From Sporisorium sorghi (taxonomy: Eukaryota; Basidiomycota; Ustilaginomycetes; Ustilaginales; Ustilaginaceae), in the NCBI GenBank assembly GCA_023212695.1, contig JALCCG010000083.1:1-64000 (forward strand): 64,000 nucleotides of DNA, given 5' to 3'. Of the stretch, positions 52,628 to 61,233 are shown piece after piece; positions within the stretch are counted from its first letter, which is position 1, and each line of letters begins with the position of its first letter. The notes beneath the pieces are model-generated. The model was not told where the DNA came from and ran no database searches. It saw only the letters and a program-made list of their open reading frames with translations. Both the position numbers and the translations under genes were made by a program.

Positions 52628-52663
<36 letters not shown>
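52628..52663. repeat. (CT)n dinucleotide array
   Basis: About 18 CT units without interruption on the + strand, in the DNA upstream of the Pin4-type gene. Confidence 0.9.
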
Positions 52664-52665
<2 letters not shown>

Positions 52666-53075
52666 TGTCCCACACTTTCCAAGTGGGGCTACCGAATGCA
52701 ACTCTGCCGATGCTGCTGCCCTATCTTAGCTGCTGTGAGGCCCCGCTCGCTCTCTTAGATCACAATGAGGCGTTATTGTTGTGTCGGTGTGGGCCGACGA
52801 TGATGTGTAATCTGAGCGAGCACCTTGATTTTATTTTAAGTTTTTATTTAAAAAATTGACGTGGTGACTTGTCTCTTTCGAGTGTGTGGATTAACTTTTT
52901 CTTTTGGTTGGAAAAGGACCCTTGTTGAGCGTAAAATATGGATGACTGTAGAAGCCAAGCCAACAGGGGCCTCGAGCTTGTTTCTGCAGCTGCCGAATCG
53001 GCTCTCGTCTCCTCTCGCTTTTCGAAACTGGATCAACATTTGGCGTATCGCACTCAACACAGTGTTGGCTGCTTC

Positions 53076-53111
53076 TTCTGCGGCTGCTTCTGCGGCTGCT
53101 TCTGCGGCTGC
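53076..53111. repeat. Three perfect 12-bp tandem copies
   Basis: TTCTGCGGCTGC repeated three times head to tail, followed by a partial copy, about 50 bp past the FPGS stop and so probably in its 3' UTR. Confidence 0.9.
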
Positions 53112-53163
53112 TGTTGAAATTGTACAAGGTGACATGAGAGATTCCTGTATTACATCCATTCGA

Positions 53164-54993
53164 TCAAGGCCTGACAGTCGAGACGAGCGAATCATCCAAA
53201 CACCCGCTCTGCTGCAGATGCGCCATCACGCCCCCGACCAAATGCAGCGAACCGCTCACCAGACAATCGACGCCTTGGTTCCCCTTTGCCATCCCAATCA
53301 CATGCTCGTGCATCGCCTGGATACTCGGCGTGATGCGCACCTCGGTCGACGACGCAGGCACCAGCTGCTTCCACGTCTCGGCTAGCTGGTTCTGCACGGT
53401 CAAGTTGACCAGATCCGCATCGTCCAACAGTTTCGACGTCAGCTCGGACGACCAGCCTCCCCCCTCAAATGTGATGTTGGTCGTAAAGATGGCTTGGTCA
53501 AAGTAGTCTTTCGCCAACGCATATCGTGACGTGTTTGATGAATCGGGCTGCCCACCAAGCGCGCGTTCGACCGCATCGAGCACCGACGACAGCAGCTCGT
53601 GTGCGCTGCGTCCGTTGGTGCAGTTAAACACAAAGATGCGCTTGTTTCGTTTGGTGTCTGGTAGACGCTGCTGGATCGCGCTGAACCAGCTGAGGCAGAC
53701 GCTGAGCGAGTCGGTGGTGTGCGCACCGTCCAAGTACCATGTCAAGCCCACACCGGGACGCGAAGAGGGCACTGTTTGGCACCTCCCGGGCCACCGTGCC
53801 TCTTCCAACCCCTGGTGTTGCCATGTCGTCAATGTCGATGCTCGATTCGACGCCTCTTGGAAGCAAGCCTTGCCTGCTTCCGAGTCGAGGTACGCGTTGA
53901 CCAATTCCAGAGCTACGCTCGCATTTGTCGTTTGGTGGGCGCCTGGCAACCCCAGGTTGACGGTCTTTGCATCGTCTGTCTTCTTGCACGCTGCCGCATC
54001 TGACGCAAGAGCGGGATGCACATCCACAAGCTTGAGATCGCTAACACCTACTTGCTTTGCAATCCGCTCCACCTCGTCTAGCGCTTTACCTGGCTGCTGT
54101 GCCCAACAAACAGCCGGAGCCTGCGGCTTAAAGATGCCCGCCTTTTGCACTGAGATCTCCTCGACAGTGTTGCCCAGAATGGCCGTGTGATCCAGTCCGA
54201 GCTGCGTGATGCCGGCCACGACGCACTTGGGAACGATGTTGGTCGAGTCGTATTTCCCGCCGATGCCCACTTCGAGAATGACGGGCTGCACACCCTCCGA
54301 GAGAAAGATGTGGAATGCCAGCAGCGTCAAGAAGCGAAAGTAGACAGGTCGCAGCGGTGTCAGGTCAAACTTGCGTGTCGGATTCTGCTCCAGTCGATCC
54401 CACACCTGCCAAAAATACTTGGTGAACAGCTGGTGTGGTACCGGTTGCCCGTCGATTCGGATGCGCTCGCGCACGCTCGTCATGTGAGGTGATGTATAGA
54501 GCCCAACCTTGGGTTTGGCGTGGATAGGAGTGAGTTGACGCAGCAGGGAATCGACAAATGCCGAGGTGCTGCCTTTGCCCTTGGTACCCGTGATGTGGAT
54601 GACATTGAGTCGGTTCAGGTCTGAAGTGGTGTAGCCGATGCGTTCGAGATACTCGACCGTTTCGGGGATGGCAAAGTCGAGCAGCCGACCACCGGATTTT
54701 CGGAGAGCTTCGATGGTGGCAGCATTGCTCTGCAGCGAGTTGAGCGCGTCGATGGCATCGTCGTAGGTGCGAGATGGAGCAGCCGCAGCTGCAGAAGCAG
54801 ATGTCGACATTGGTGCCAAGTGTGCTGTAGATCGAGTGCCAGCTGTGATTCCAGATGATGATGATGATGGTGACGACGACGGCGACGATGCAGAGGAGAG
54901 ATGGCGCAGTGGCCGGATTGCAACAGTGAGCCTCGATGAAAGGCGTATAGAGCGGAATGCAAGCGACGACGAGAGCCGTACACGATTCATCAA
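53164..54993 (-). CDS. Folylpolyglutamate synthase (Met7/FPGS)
   Basis: 609 residues, ATG at 54993, single exon. It adds gamma-glutamates to folates, retaining them in the cell and supporting one-carbon metabolism. The ATP loop is ITGTKGKGST at 134-143; then VGLYTSPHMTSVRERIRIDG, LEVGIGGKYDSTNIV, CVVAGITQLGLDHTAILG and WYLDGAHTTDS, all FPGS/FolC motifs. The first 60 residues (MMNRVRLSSSLAFRSIRLSS) are rich in Arg/Ser and lack acidic residues, a typical mitochondrial presequence. A second in-frame Met at 62 (MSTSASAAA) would give a cytosolic form of about 548 residues. The gene shares a 440-bp divergent promoter with the cyclase-family gene. Confidence 0.95.
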   Translation of the reverse strand: MMNRVRLSSSLAFRSIRLSSRLTVAIRPLRHLSSASSPSSSPSSSSSGITAGTRSTAHLAPMSTSASAAAAAPSRTYDDAIDALNSLQSNAATIEALRKSGGRLLDFAIPETVEYLERIGYTTSDLNRLNVIHITGTKGKGSTSAFVDSLLRQLTPIHAKPKVGLYTSPHMTSVRERIRIDGQPVPHQLFTKYFWQVWDRLEQNPTRKFDLTPLRPVYFRFLTLLAFHIFLSEGVQPVILEVGIGGKYDSTNIVPKCVVAGITQLGLDHTAILGNTVEEISVQKAGIFKPQAPAVCWAQQPGKALDEVERIAKQVGVSDLKLVDVHPALASDAAACKKTDDAKTVNLGLPGAHQTTNASVALELVNAYLDSEAGKACFQEASNRASTLTTWQHQGLEEARWPGRCQTVPSSRPGVGLTWYLDGAHTTDSLSVCLSWFSAIQQRLPDTKRNKRIFVFNCTNGRSAHELLSSVLDAVERALGGQPDSSNTSRYALAKDYFDQAIFTTNITFEGGGWSSELTSKLLDDADLVNLTVQNQLAETWKQLVPASSTEVRITPSIQAMHEHVIGMAKGNQGVDCLVSGSLHLVGGVMAHLQQSGCLDDSLVSTVRP

Positions 54994-55433
54994 GCGTCAA
55001 TGCCAGAGTAGGTGCGACTGGTAGCGTTGATACACGATGAGGGTTGAGTCGAGGAGTCGAACAAGAAGAAAAGAGCGTTTTCGGCTTTCTTTTTTCTTTT
55101 TTCTTTTTTTTTCGGCGACTTGAACCGTGCGAGTGAAATTTGCTCATGAACGTTTTTTTATGGCGTAACATTTTTTGAATATTCGCTTTGATTGCGGGGC
55201 TCCTCAGGGTTTCGCTCTCATGCAGCCAGCTCTGCGTTGCTGCAAGTTGGCCCGTCCGCAGCAAAGCAAAGCAAAGCATTGTGAATGTGACTGTGACGGG
55301 TGTCGAGTGTGACAGAAACAGAGGCGATTTGCCAACTCAGCAAAAACGCTAATTTACTGTCACAGCCATATCCGACTCTCCCACCAACTACCACCATCAC
55401 CGACTCGACGCCAAGCATCAACAAACGAAAAGA
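54994..55433. promoter_or_regulatory. Divergent promoter of FPGS and the cyclase-family gene
   Basis: 440 bp between ATGs on opposite strands. It has a CTTTTTTCTTTTTT tract (55086-55110), ATTTTTTGAATATT (55169-55182) and a GCAAA repeat (55259-55276). Specific factor sites were not recognised. Confidence 0.5.
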
Positions 55434-57197
55434 ATGGTCGATTCAAACACCAAAGCAGCTCCGGCCGCTGCTGGGACTCCCTCCAACGACGACAACCACG
55501 AGCACAAGCACGAACAGCTTCATGACGACGGCGAAGAATCGAATCGACAACGTATCGCCTCCATCGCCACGCGCTTTGGAGGTCTCGCAGCCCAAGCATC
55601 GACGCAAGCCGCCCAAAAGGGAGCGGAAGCAGGCCAGCAAGTCGCCAAAACCGTCAAGTCGACGCGCACCGCTGCTGCTCATCAGACGGCAGGTGTGCTC
55701 CAAGCCATGGCACTTTCTACCAAAAATGCCTTTTCCAGCGCAGACAAGGACAAGCACGCCAATGATTCCAGCTCGTCTTCAGGCAAGGCGTGGTACGAGT
55801 ACGAGTCGCCCTTGCATGCACGTCGCCGCTTGGCCGAGTACGAGTCGCCTCTGCACGCACGACGAAGGCTCGCTGCTATTGCGTCTCAGCTTGGGCTGGC
55901 TACGTCGTCGGCTCAGCAGGCTCCTAGTCTGCTGGGTGCTCTCACGTCCTCCTCGTCCTCTCGCCCTTCTTTCGCATCATCTTCCTCCAGCACAACTTCA
56001 GCAAAAGACAAGTGGTCCACCGCCCCTCTGCCAGACTACAAGCATCTTCCCTCGCACGGCGGCTGGCCTGGATGCGCATGGGACGTTTGGGGCGCCGGCG
56101 ATCAACTCGGCACCATCAACCTACTCACCGAGTCGCTCGTCCTCCAAGCCACCAAGGAGCAAGTCAAGATCGGCCGAACCGTCTCGCTCAACTGGCCCGT
56201 GCATCTTCCCGCCGAGCCCTTCTTCCGTCGCAAGGCTCTGACGCATAAGCCGTTTGGCATAAGCGGTCTTGCTGTCGCGAAAGCGCGTGACGCTTACATT
56301 GCTGGCGTGCGAGACAAGCGGCCGGACGTCGTGGTTGGCTCTGAGGATGACAACGCCAAAGTGCCCATCAGCGACGAGATGCTCCACTTCAACACGCAGA
56401 GCGGCTCGCAGTGGGACGGCCTGCGTCATTACGGACACATGCCCTTGAACGTGTTTTACGGCGGTGCGTCGCGCGCTAGCATCCAAGACACGTTTGCGGA
56501 CACGTCGCCGCAGCCCGCTGATCCGCAGGCGTGGAGTTCGCCTGAAGCACAGAAACGCAATGCGCTCGGCATCCATCACCTGGCGCAGCACGGCATTTGC
56601 GGACGCGGTGTCTTGTTGGACGTGTTCGACTACCTCTCGCATCACGGCACGGAGGGTGTACAGCGCGACGAGTATGCGTGGTCGCACTGGCCCGCGTACG
56701 GTGGCGGCAAGGCGTACGATCCGCGCACGGGCTTTCGTATCACTGTCGAGGATCTCGTCGCTACGGCCAAGCACCAGAACGTGACGCTGCGTCGGGGTGA
56801 TATCTTGCTGATCAGGTCCGGGTTTACGGCGCGCTACTACTCGCTCACGCCCGCTGAGCGTGCCGAGTGGTCCGACCCCGCTCCTTCTGCTGCAGGAATG
56901 CCCTTCGCCGGCGTCGAGCAGAGCGAGGCGATGAAAGCCTTCCTGTGGGACCACCACTTTGCCGCGGTTGCGGGCGACAGTCCCGCGTTTGAAGCACGCC
57001 CGACCAAGCAGGGCGAGAGCATGCTCCACGAGACGCTGCTGGGAATGTGGGGGATGCCGATTGGTGAGCTTTTCGATTTGGAAGGCTTGGCGCAGACGTG
57101 TAGGGAGTTGGGCCGCTGGAGCTTCTACTTTGCCAGCTGGCCGATGAACTTGCTGGGTGGCGTGGCGAGCCCTGCGAATGCCAGTGCGACGTTTTGA
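55434..57197 (+). CDS. Cyclase-family protein (KynB-like fold) with a long N-terminal extension
   Basis: 587 residues, ATG at 55434, single exon. The catalytic-type domain (about 195-575) belongs to the putative cyclase/arylformamidase family: GAGDQLGTINLLT, ISDEMLHFNTQSGSQWDGL, HYGHMPLNVFYGG, GICGRGVLLDVFDYL and LRRGDILLIRSGF. Metal-binding HxxGTHxD of classical family members is not obvious; Q-S-G-S-Q-W-D (about 323-329) sits in its place, which many fungal members share. The N-terminal 190 residues are Ala/Gln/Ser-rich with an amphipathic AAQKGAEAGQQVAKTVKSTR segment. A 13-residue unit EYESPLHARRRLA occurs twice in tandem (about 122-147). The substrate is unknown. Convergent with GCN20, 171 bp apart. 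Confidence 0.88.
   Translation: MVDSNTKAAPAAAGTPSNDDNHEHKHEQLHDDGEESNRQRIASIATRFGGLAAQASTQAAQKGAEAGQQVAKTVKSTRTAAAHQTAGVLQAMALSTKNAFSSADKDKHANDSSSSSGKAWYEYESPLHARRRLAEYESPLHARRRLAAIASQLGLATSSAQQAPSLLGALTSSSSSRPSFASSSSSTTSAKDKWSTAPLPDYKHLPSHGGWPGCAWDVWGAGDQLGTINLLTESLVLQATKEQVKIGRTVSLNWPVHLPAEPFFRRKALTHKPFGISGLAVAKARDAYIAGVRDKRPDVVVGSEDDNAKVPISDEMLHFNTQSGSQWDGLRHYGHMPLNVFYGGASRASIQDTFADTSPQPADPQAWSSPEAQKRNALGIHHLAQHGICGRGVLLDVFDYLSHHGTEGVQRDEYAWSHWPAYGGGKAYDPRTGFRITVEDLVATAKHQNVTLRRGDILLIRSGFTARYYSLTPAERAEWSDPAPSAAGMPFAGVEQSEAMKAFLWDHHFAAVAGDSPAFEARPTKQGESMLHETLLGMWGMPIGELFDLEGLAQTCRELGRWSFYFASWPMNLLGGVASPANASATF
55797..55874 (+). repeat. 39-bp in-frame tandem duplication inside the cyclase-family gene
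   Basis: Units 55797-55835 and 55836-55874 encode the same 13 residues (EYESPLHARRRLA), but differ at several third positions (for example CCC/CCT, TTG/CTG, CAT/CAC). The protein copy is kept while the DNA has drifted. Confidence 0.92.
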
Positions 57198-57368
57198 GCC
57201 GCAGCGCACACAACATGTTGTTCAAATCCATCCTGGTTCCGGATGCGAAGCCGAGTCAGACAGTGTGAGACGGTGTGCGCGACATGGCGAGTGAGGGTCA
57301 GACAGTGTGCGAGATGGGTCGACAGGGTTTCTGCTTGCGAGTCAAGAACACATGCAGCTGGTTTTCTG

Positions 57369-59684
57369 CTACGGCCGCGCCGCCCTCTCCTTGTTCTTGG
57401 ACAGGATAATCCGCTTGTACTCGGCCACATCGCCCCTAAACTTCTCGACCTTGCCGTCATCCACGACCCACAGCTCCTCCAAACAGTTATGAATGAACGT
57501 CTCGTCGTGGCTAATGCAAATCACGCCGCCATTGAACCTCTTGATCGCCTCGCACAGCGCATCCAACCCTTCCGTGTCCAAATGGTTCGTGGGTTCGTCC
57601 AGCAACAGCACGTGCGGGCGCATCATGGAAATATGCGCAAACGCCACACGCGATTTCTGACCTCCCGACAGCGTGGCGATCTTCTGGAGGCCCGTCATGC
57701 CCTTGATGCCGAATGCGCCCAGGTGAGCGCGGTACTCCTGCTCGGTTTTGCCAGGGTACTTGGACGCGAGGAACGTGACTGGGTTGGCCGTGAGGTCGAG
57801 CTGGTCGATGTGGTGTTGCGAGAAAAAGCCGACGCGCAGACGGGCGTTGCGCTTCTGGTCGCCTTGCAGCGGCGTGATCTCGCCCATGAGCAGCTTCATC
57901 AGCGTCGACTTACCCGCACCGTTGGGACCCACGACAGCAACACGGCTCTGCTGCGTAATGTCGAAATCCACGCCCTTGAGCAGCAACCGGTCCGCGCTGT
58001 AGCCGAACGTCACGTTGCTAATCTGCAGCAGTGGGAGCGGCAGCTTCTCGGTCTCGGGCAGGCGGAAGTGCACCACGTCGTCGTCTTCGGGCGGCTCAAC
58101 ATTCGGCAATTTTTCGAGTTGTTTGATCTTGCTCTGCGCCTGGGCGGCACGGTTGGCGTTGACGCGCCAGCGGTCGATAAACGCCTGCAGCTGCGCACGT
58201 TGCAGCTGCACCGCTTCGTACTCTCGCTGCTGGTTGCGGCGGCGTTCTTCCCTCGTCTGGTAGAATTGGTCAAAGTTGCCCTTGTAGTAGTCGAGGCGCT
58301 CGCTGTGCATGTGGATGATGTCGGTCGCGACGCGGTTGAGGAACGCGCGGTCGTGCGAGACGACGAGCAAGGTGCCTTCGTAGTCGTTGACGAAGTAGTC
58401 TTCGAGCCAGGCCAGCGCGTTGAGGTCGAGGTGGTTCGAGGGCTCGTCGAGCATGAGCAGGTCTGGCTTGCAGAAGAGCGCGCGTGCGAGCGCGAGGCGC
58501 ATCCTCCATCCTCCCGAAAAGGTCTTGGTGGCGCGCTGCTGGTCTTCCGTCTTGAAGCCGAGGCCGTTGAGCAGCGAGGCGGCGCGCGCGGGGCCCGTTT
58601 CGGCTTCCATGTCGACCAGCTTGGCCTGCACTTCGCCGAGGCGTGCCGAGAGTTCTTCGCGCTTGATCTCGCGTTGGCGTGTGGGCATGTCCACCGCAGA
58701 GCCGCGCGAGAGGCCTGCCGCAGCAGCACCGTCAGCATCGTCGCCGTTCTCTCCCTGGCTCTGAGCAGCAGCAGCAGCGGCATTGGCTGCAGCGACAGCC
58801 GCTGCAGCCGAATCCTCGAGCTTTTGCAGCTCCGCGTTGATCTGCGCCTCCTCCTGCATCAGCTTCTCACGCCAGACATCGGCCTTGAGAACACTCTCGA
58901 TCGCCGACGTATCGTCACCCACAATCTCCTGCTCGACATAGAGGATGGAAATCTGCGTCGGAATCGGAATCTCTCGCAACGCCATGTTACGCAACAGCGT
59001 CGATTTACCCACACCGTTACGGCCGATGAGACCGGCCCTGCGACCGGCCTTGATGGTGAGCGTGGCATTGGACAAGATGCGATTGCTGCCGAAATTGACG
59101 TCGATGTTAGGCAGGTGGATATCCTTGTTTTTACCCTTGTTGCCGATGCTCTCGAGCGGGTTGACTTTGAGGAAGAGCTCCTCGTAGCTCGCCTGTTGCT
59201 TGGACTGTTGGACGAGCTTGGACGATTCGTAGAGGTCGCGTTGGGCACGCTTGGCGAGCTTGGCGCGCGTCTTGGCTTCTTGCTTCTCGAGCTTCTTGAC
59301 GTCGACGGTGGAACGATTCTGCTTGGTCGTACCCAGCGCGATATCCACGCCGCCCGCCGAGTCGAACCCGGACGTGCGCGACATTTCCGTGTGGCGCATG
59401 TCGACCACTTTATCCAGACGTGTGAGCCCCGAGGCGTTGACGTCGTCCGCGTCATCTGGCAGCTTGGACTGGATGAGCTCGAGCAGTTTGGGTAGCAGGG
59501 AATGCACTTGCCTGGACGACGATGGGTCCGAAATGCACGCCGACTCCAGCATGGGTTTCACGACCGTTTCGAAGAGGTCCTCGGTGGGGTCATCGGCGGC
59601 ATCGTTGATGTAGCCGTCGAGGTACTCAACCACGGGGTCGTCGAGGTGAGGCAGGGCCTTGCGAATGAGTGTTGCCGCAGCCAT
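57369..59684 (-). CDS. GCN20: ABCF ATPase Gcn20 (ABCF3)
   Basis: 771 residues from ATG 59684 (MAAATLIRKALPHLDD), single exon. The N-terminal 190 residues resemble the Gcn1-binding region of Gcn20 (DDPVVEYLDGYINDA, KLEKQEAKTRAKLAKRAQRD). ABC domain 1 has Walker A GRNGVGKST at 221-229, FSGGWRMRLALARALF and LLMLDEPSNHLD. ABC domain 2 has GPNGAGKST, LSGGQKSRVAFA and VLLLDEPTNHLD. No membrane segments, as usual for ABCF proteins. With Gcn1 it helps activate the eIF2alpha kinase Gcn2 on starved ribosomes. An Ala/Gln/Gly-rich insertion of about 45 residues (roughly 295-345) lies in domain 1. A longer frame to 59789 only adds translated GA/A repeat and was rejected. Confidence 0.96.
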   Translation of the reverse strand: MAAATLIRKALPHLDDPVVEYLDGYINDAADDPTEDLFETVVKPMLESACISDPSSSRQVHSLLPKLLELIQSKLPDDADDVNASGLTRLDKVVDMRHTEMSRTSGFDSAGGVDIALGTTKQNRSTVDVKKLEKQEAKTRAKLAKRAQRDLYESSKLVQQSKQQASYEELFLKVNPLESIGNKGKNKDIHLPNIDVNFGSNRILSNATLTIKAGRRAGLIGRNGVGKSTLLRNMALREIPIPTQISILYVEQEIVGDDTSAIESVLKADVWREKLMQEEAQINAELQKLEDSAAAAVAAANAAAAAAQSQGENGDDADGAAAAGLSRGSAVDMPTRQREIKREELSARLGEVQAKLVDMEAETGPARAASLLNGLGFKTEDQQRATKTFSGGWRMRLALARALFCKPDLLMLDEPSNHLDLNALAWLEDYFVNDYEGTLLVVSHDRAFLNRVATDIIHMHSERLDYYKGNFDQFYQTREERRRNQQREYEAVQLQRAQLQAFIDRWRVNANRAAQAQSKIKQLEKLPNVEPPEDDDVVHFRLPETEKLPLPLLQISNVTFGYSADRLLLKGVDFDITQQSRVAVVGPNGAGKSTLMKLLMGEITPLQGDQKRNARLRVGFFSQHHIDQLDLTANPVTFLASKYPGKTEQEYRAHLGAFGIKGMTGLQKIATLSGGQKSRVAFAHISMMRPHVLLLDEPTNHLDTEGLDALCEAIKRFNGGVICISHDETFIHNCLEELWVVDDGKVEKFRGDVAEYKRIILSKNKERAARP

Positions 59685-59732
59685 GTTTGCGGGATGCGGG
59701 AGTGCGGGAGGTTGATGGAGAGAGAGAGAGAG

Positions 59733-59765
<33 letters not shown>

Positions 59766-60177
59766 TTTTTGCGACGTTCCTTCTCGCATTGTCAGACCTT
59801 TGGGACTTTTTTTGCTGACAGTACGTGACTAAGCAATATCAGCTCACGATCGAAGCACGGACCCGTTTGAGAAAGGCGAAAATCGAGAGCAGGATGACGT
59901 GAATTTTCTGCCTTTTTGACCCGAATTTCCTCCACTTTTTTCTCAACGAAAAAGCGAAAATCGCTGCTCATCGAGAGGCGAGAGGCTGTCAGCAAGGTCA
60001 TCCATTCACTCAGCCAGCCAGCCAACCAGTCTCTCTCAAGAGGCACGTCCCGAGAATACGAAAACTGAGCTTCGAGACGGACTGTCTGATCGTGTCAAGA
60101 AGAGAGGGTAAGCTGCTCAGCCTTTCTTTTCTATTCTACACCACACATCCTCCAACATTTTAAACTCATCGCCAGCC
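59685..60177. promoter_or_regulatory. Divergent promoter of GCN20 and MCR1
   Basis: 493 bp between opposite ATGs. A (GA)n array (59718-59732) runs into a 30-base A run (59733-59762) just upstream of GCN20. An AATTTTCTGCCTTTTTGACC stretch and a CAGCCAGCCAGCCAACCAG microrepeat (60011-60029) are also present. Confidence 0.55.
59718..59762. repeat. (GA)n followed by 30-base poly(A)
   Basis: About seven GA units then an uninterrupted A run, in the probable GCN20 leader (where it reads T then TC). Confidence 0.92.
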
Positions 60178-61233
60178 ATGTTCATCCGACCCGTACTCTC
60201 ATCCTCGCTCGGCCAAGCTGCCCGCTCGAGCCTTCGCTCCAAAGCACCCGCGGTGCGTCAGTATGCCACCGAGGCCGGCAAGCCATCGGGCGGCAACTCG
60301 AACCTGCCTCTGCTGCTTGCGCTCGGCGGTGTAGCAGGCATCGGCGCCTGGTACGGTCTGGGCGGCTTCGACGACCCCAGAAAGGCATCCAACAAAATCC
60401 AGGAGAAGGGGAAAGAGGCGGCGGACAAGGCCAAGGGCGTCGTCGAGGGCGGTGCGCTCAACAAGGACCAGTTCGTGGAATTCACGCTCAAGGAGATCAA
60501 GCCGTACAACCACGACTCGGCGACGTTGGTGTTTGAGCTGCCGGACGGCAAGAAGCCCGGTATGGGTGTTGCGTCTGCTGTGGTGGTCAAAGCGGTCGAC
60601 GGCTCGCTCAAGGACGATGCGGGCAAGGACGTGATTCGACCCTACACGCCTATAACGTCGCCTGAGACGGCCGGGCACATGGACTTCCTCGTCAAGAAGT
60701 ATCCCGGCGGCAAGATGACGACGTACATGCACGACATGAAGCCCGGCGACAAGCTGGGCATCAAGGGCCCCATCGCCAAGTTCCCGTACAAGGCCAACGA
60801 ATTCGAGTCGATCGGCATGATCGCCGGCGGCTCGGGCATCACGCCCATGTACCAGGTGATCCAGGACATTGCGTCCAACCCTTCGGACAAGACCAAGGTG
60901 ACGCTCATCTACACGAACAAGACCGAACAGGACATCCTGCTGCGCGAGGAGTTTGACAAGCTCGCCAAGACGGATGAGCGTTTCACTGTTGTCTACGGCT
61001 TGGACAAGCTGCCCAAGGGTTTCAACGGGTTTGAGGGCTACGTTACCCCGGAGTTGGTGACCAAGCACCTGCCCAAGCCCGAGCTGGCTAGCAAGACCAA
61101 GATTTTCGTTTGCGGCCCTCCCCCGCAGGTCGAGGCCATCAGCGGCGGCAAGGGTCCCAAGGGCAGCCAGGGCGAGCTCAAGGGTTTGCTGGCCAAGCTT
61201 GGATACGAGGCCGACCAGGTGTACAAGTTTTAG
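60178..61233 (+). CDS. MCR1: Mitochondrial NADH-cytochrome b5 reductase Mcr1
   Basis: 351 residues, ATG at 60178, single exon. It passes electrons from NADH through FAD to cytochrome b5 and related acceptors, supporting ergosterol synthesis and antioxidant recycling. The N-terminus is a presequence (FIRPVLSSSLGQAARSSLRS) then one membrane segment (LPLLLALGGVAGIGAWYGL, about 43-61). In yeast this layout gives both outer-membrane and intermembrane-space forms. FAD-binding RPYTPITSP is at about 157-165 and GDKLGIKGP is near 195; NADH motifs are GGSGITPMYQVIQDI (about 219-233) and CGPPPQ (about 314-319). The length matches fungal Mcr1 apart from a slightly longer spacer. Shares a divergent promoter with GCN20. 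Confidence 0.96.
   Translation: MFIRPVLSSSLGQAARSSLRSKAPAVRQYATEAGKPSGGNSNLPLLLALGGVAGIGAWYGLGGFDDPRKASNKIQEKGKEAADKAKGVVEGGALNKDQFVEFTLKEIKPYNHDSATLVFELPDGKKPGMGVASAVVVKAVDGSLKDDAGKDVIRPYTPITSPETAGHMDFLVKKYPGGKMTTYMHDMKPGDKLGIKGPIAKFPYKANEFESIGMIAGGSGITPMYQVIQDIASNPSDKTKVTLIYTNKTEQDILLREEFDKLAKTDERFTVVYGLDKLPKGFNGFEGYVTPELVTKHLPKPELASKTKIFVCGPPPQVEAISGGKGPKGSQGELKGLLAKLGYEADQVYKF

Larger units (their letters stand above)
52022..53163. other. Intergenic between the Pin4-type gene and FPGS
   Basis: About 1.1 kb. It contains an 18-base A run (52248-52265), a CT array (52628-52663) and three perfect 12-bp TTCTGCGGCTGC copies (53076-53111). No gene is supported. The 52840-52860 part is unusually A/T-rich. 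Confidence 0.55.

Noticed and set aside
57243..59495. 750-codon open frame on the + strand opposite GCN20
   Set aside because: Antisense shadow of a GC-biased gene; it is rich in Val/Leu/Arg/Glu with no domain, whereas the minus strand encodes a complete ABCF protein.
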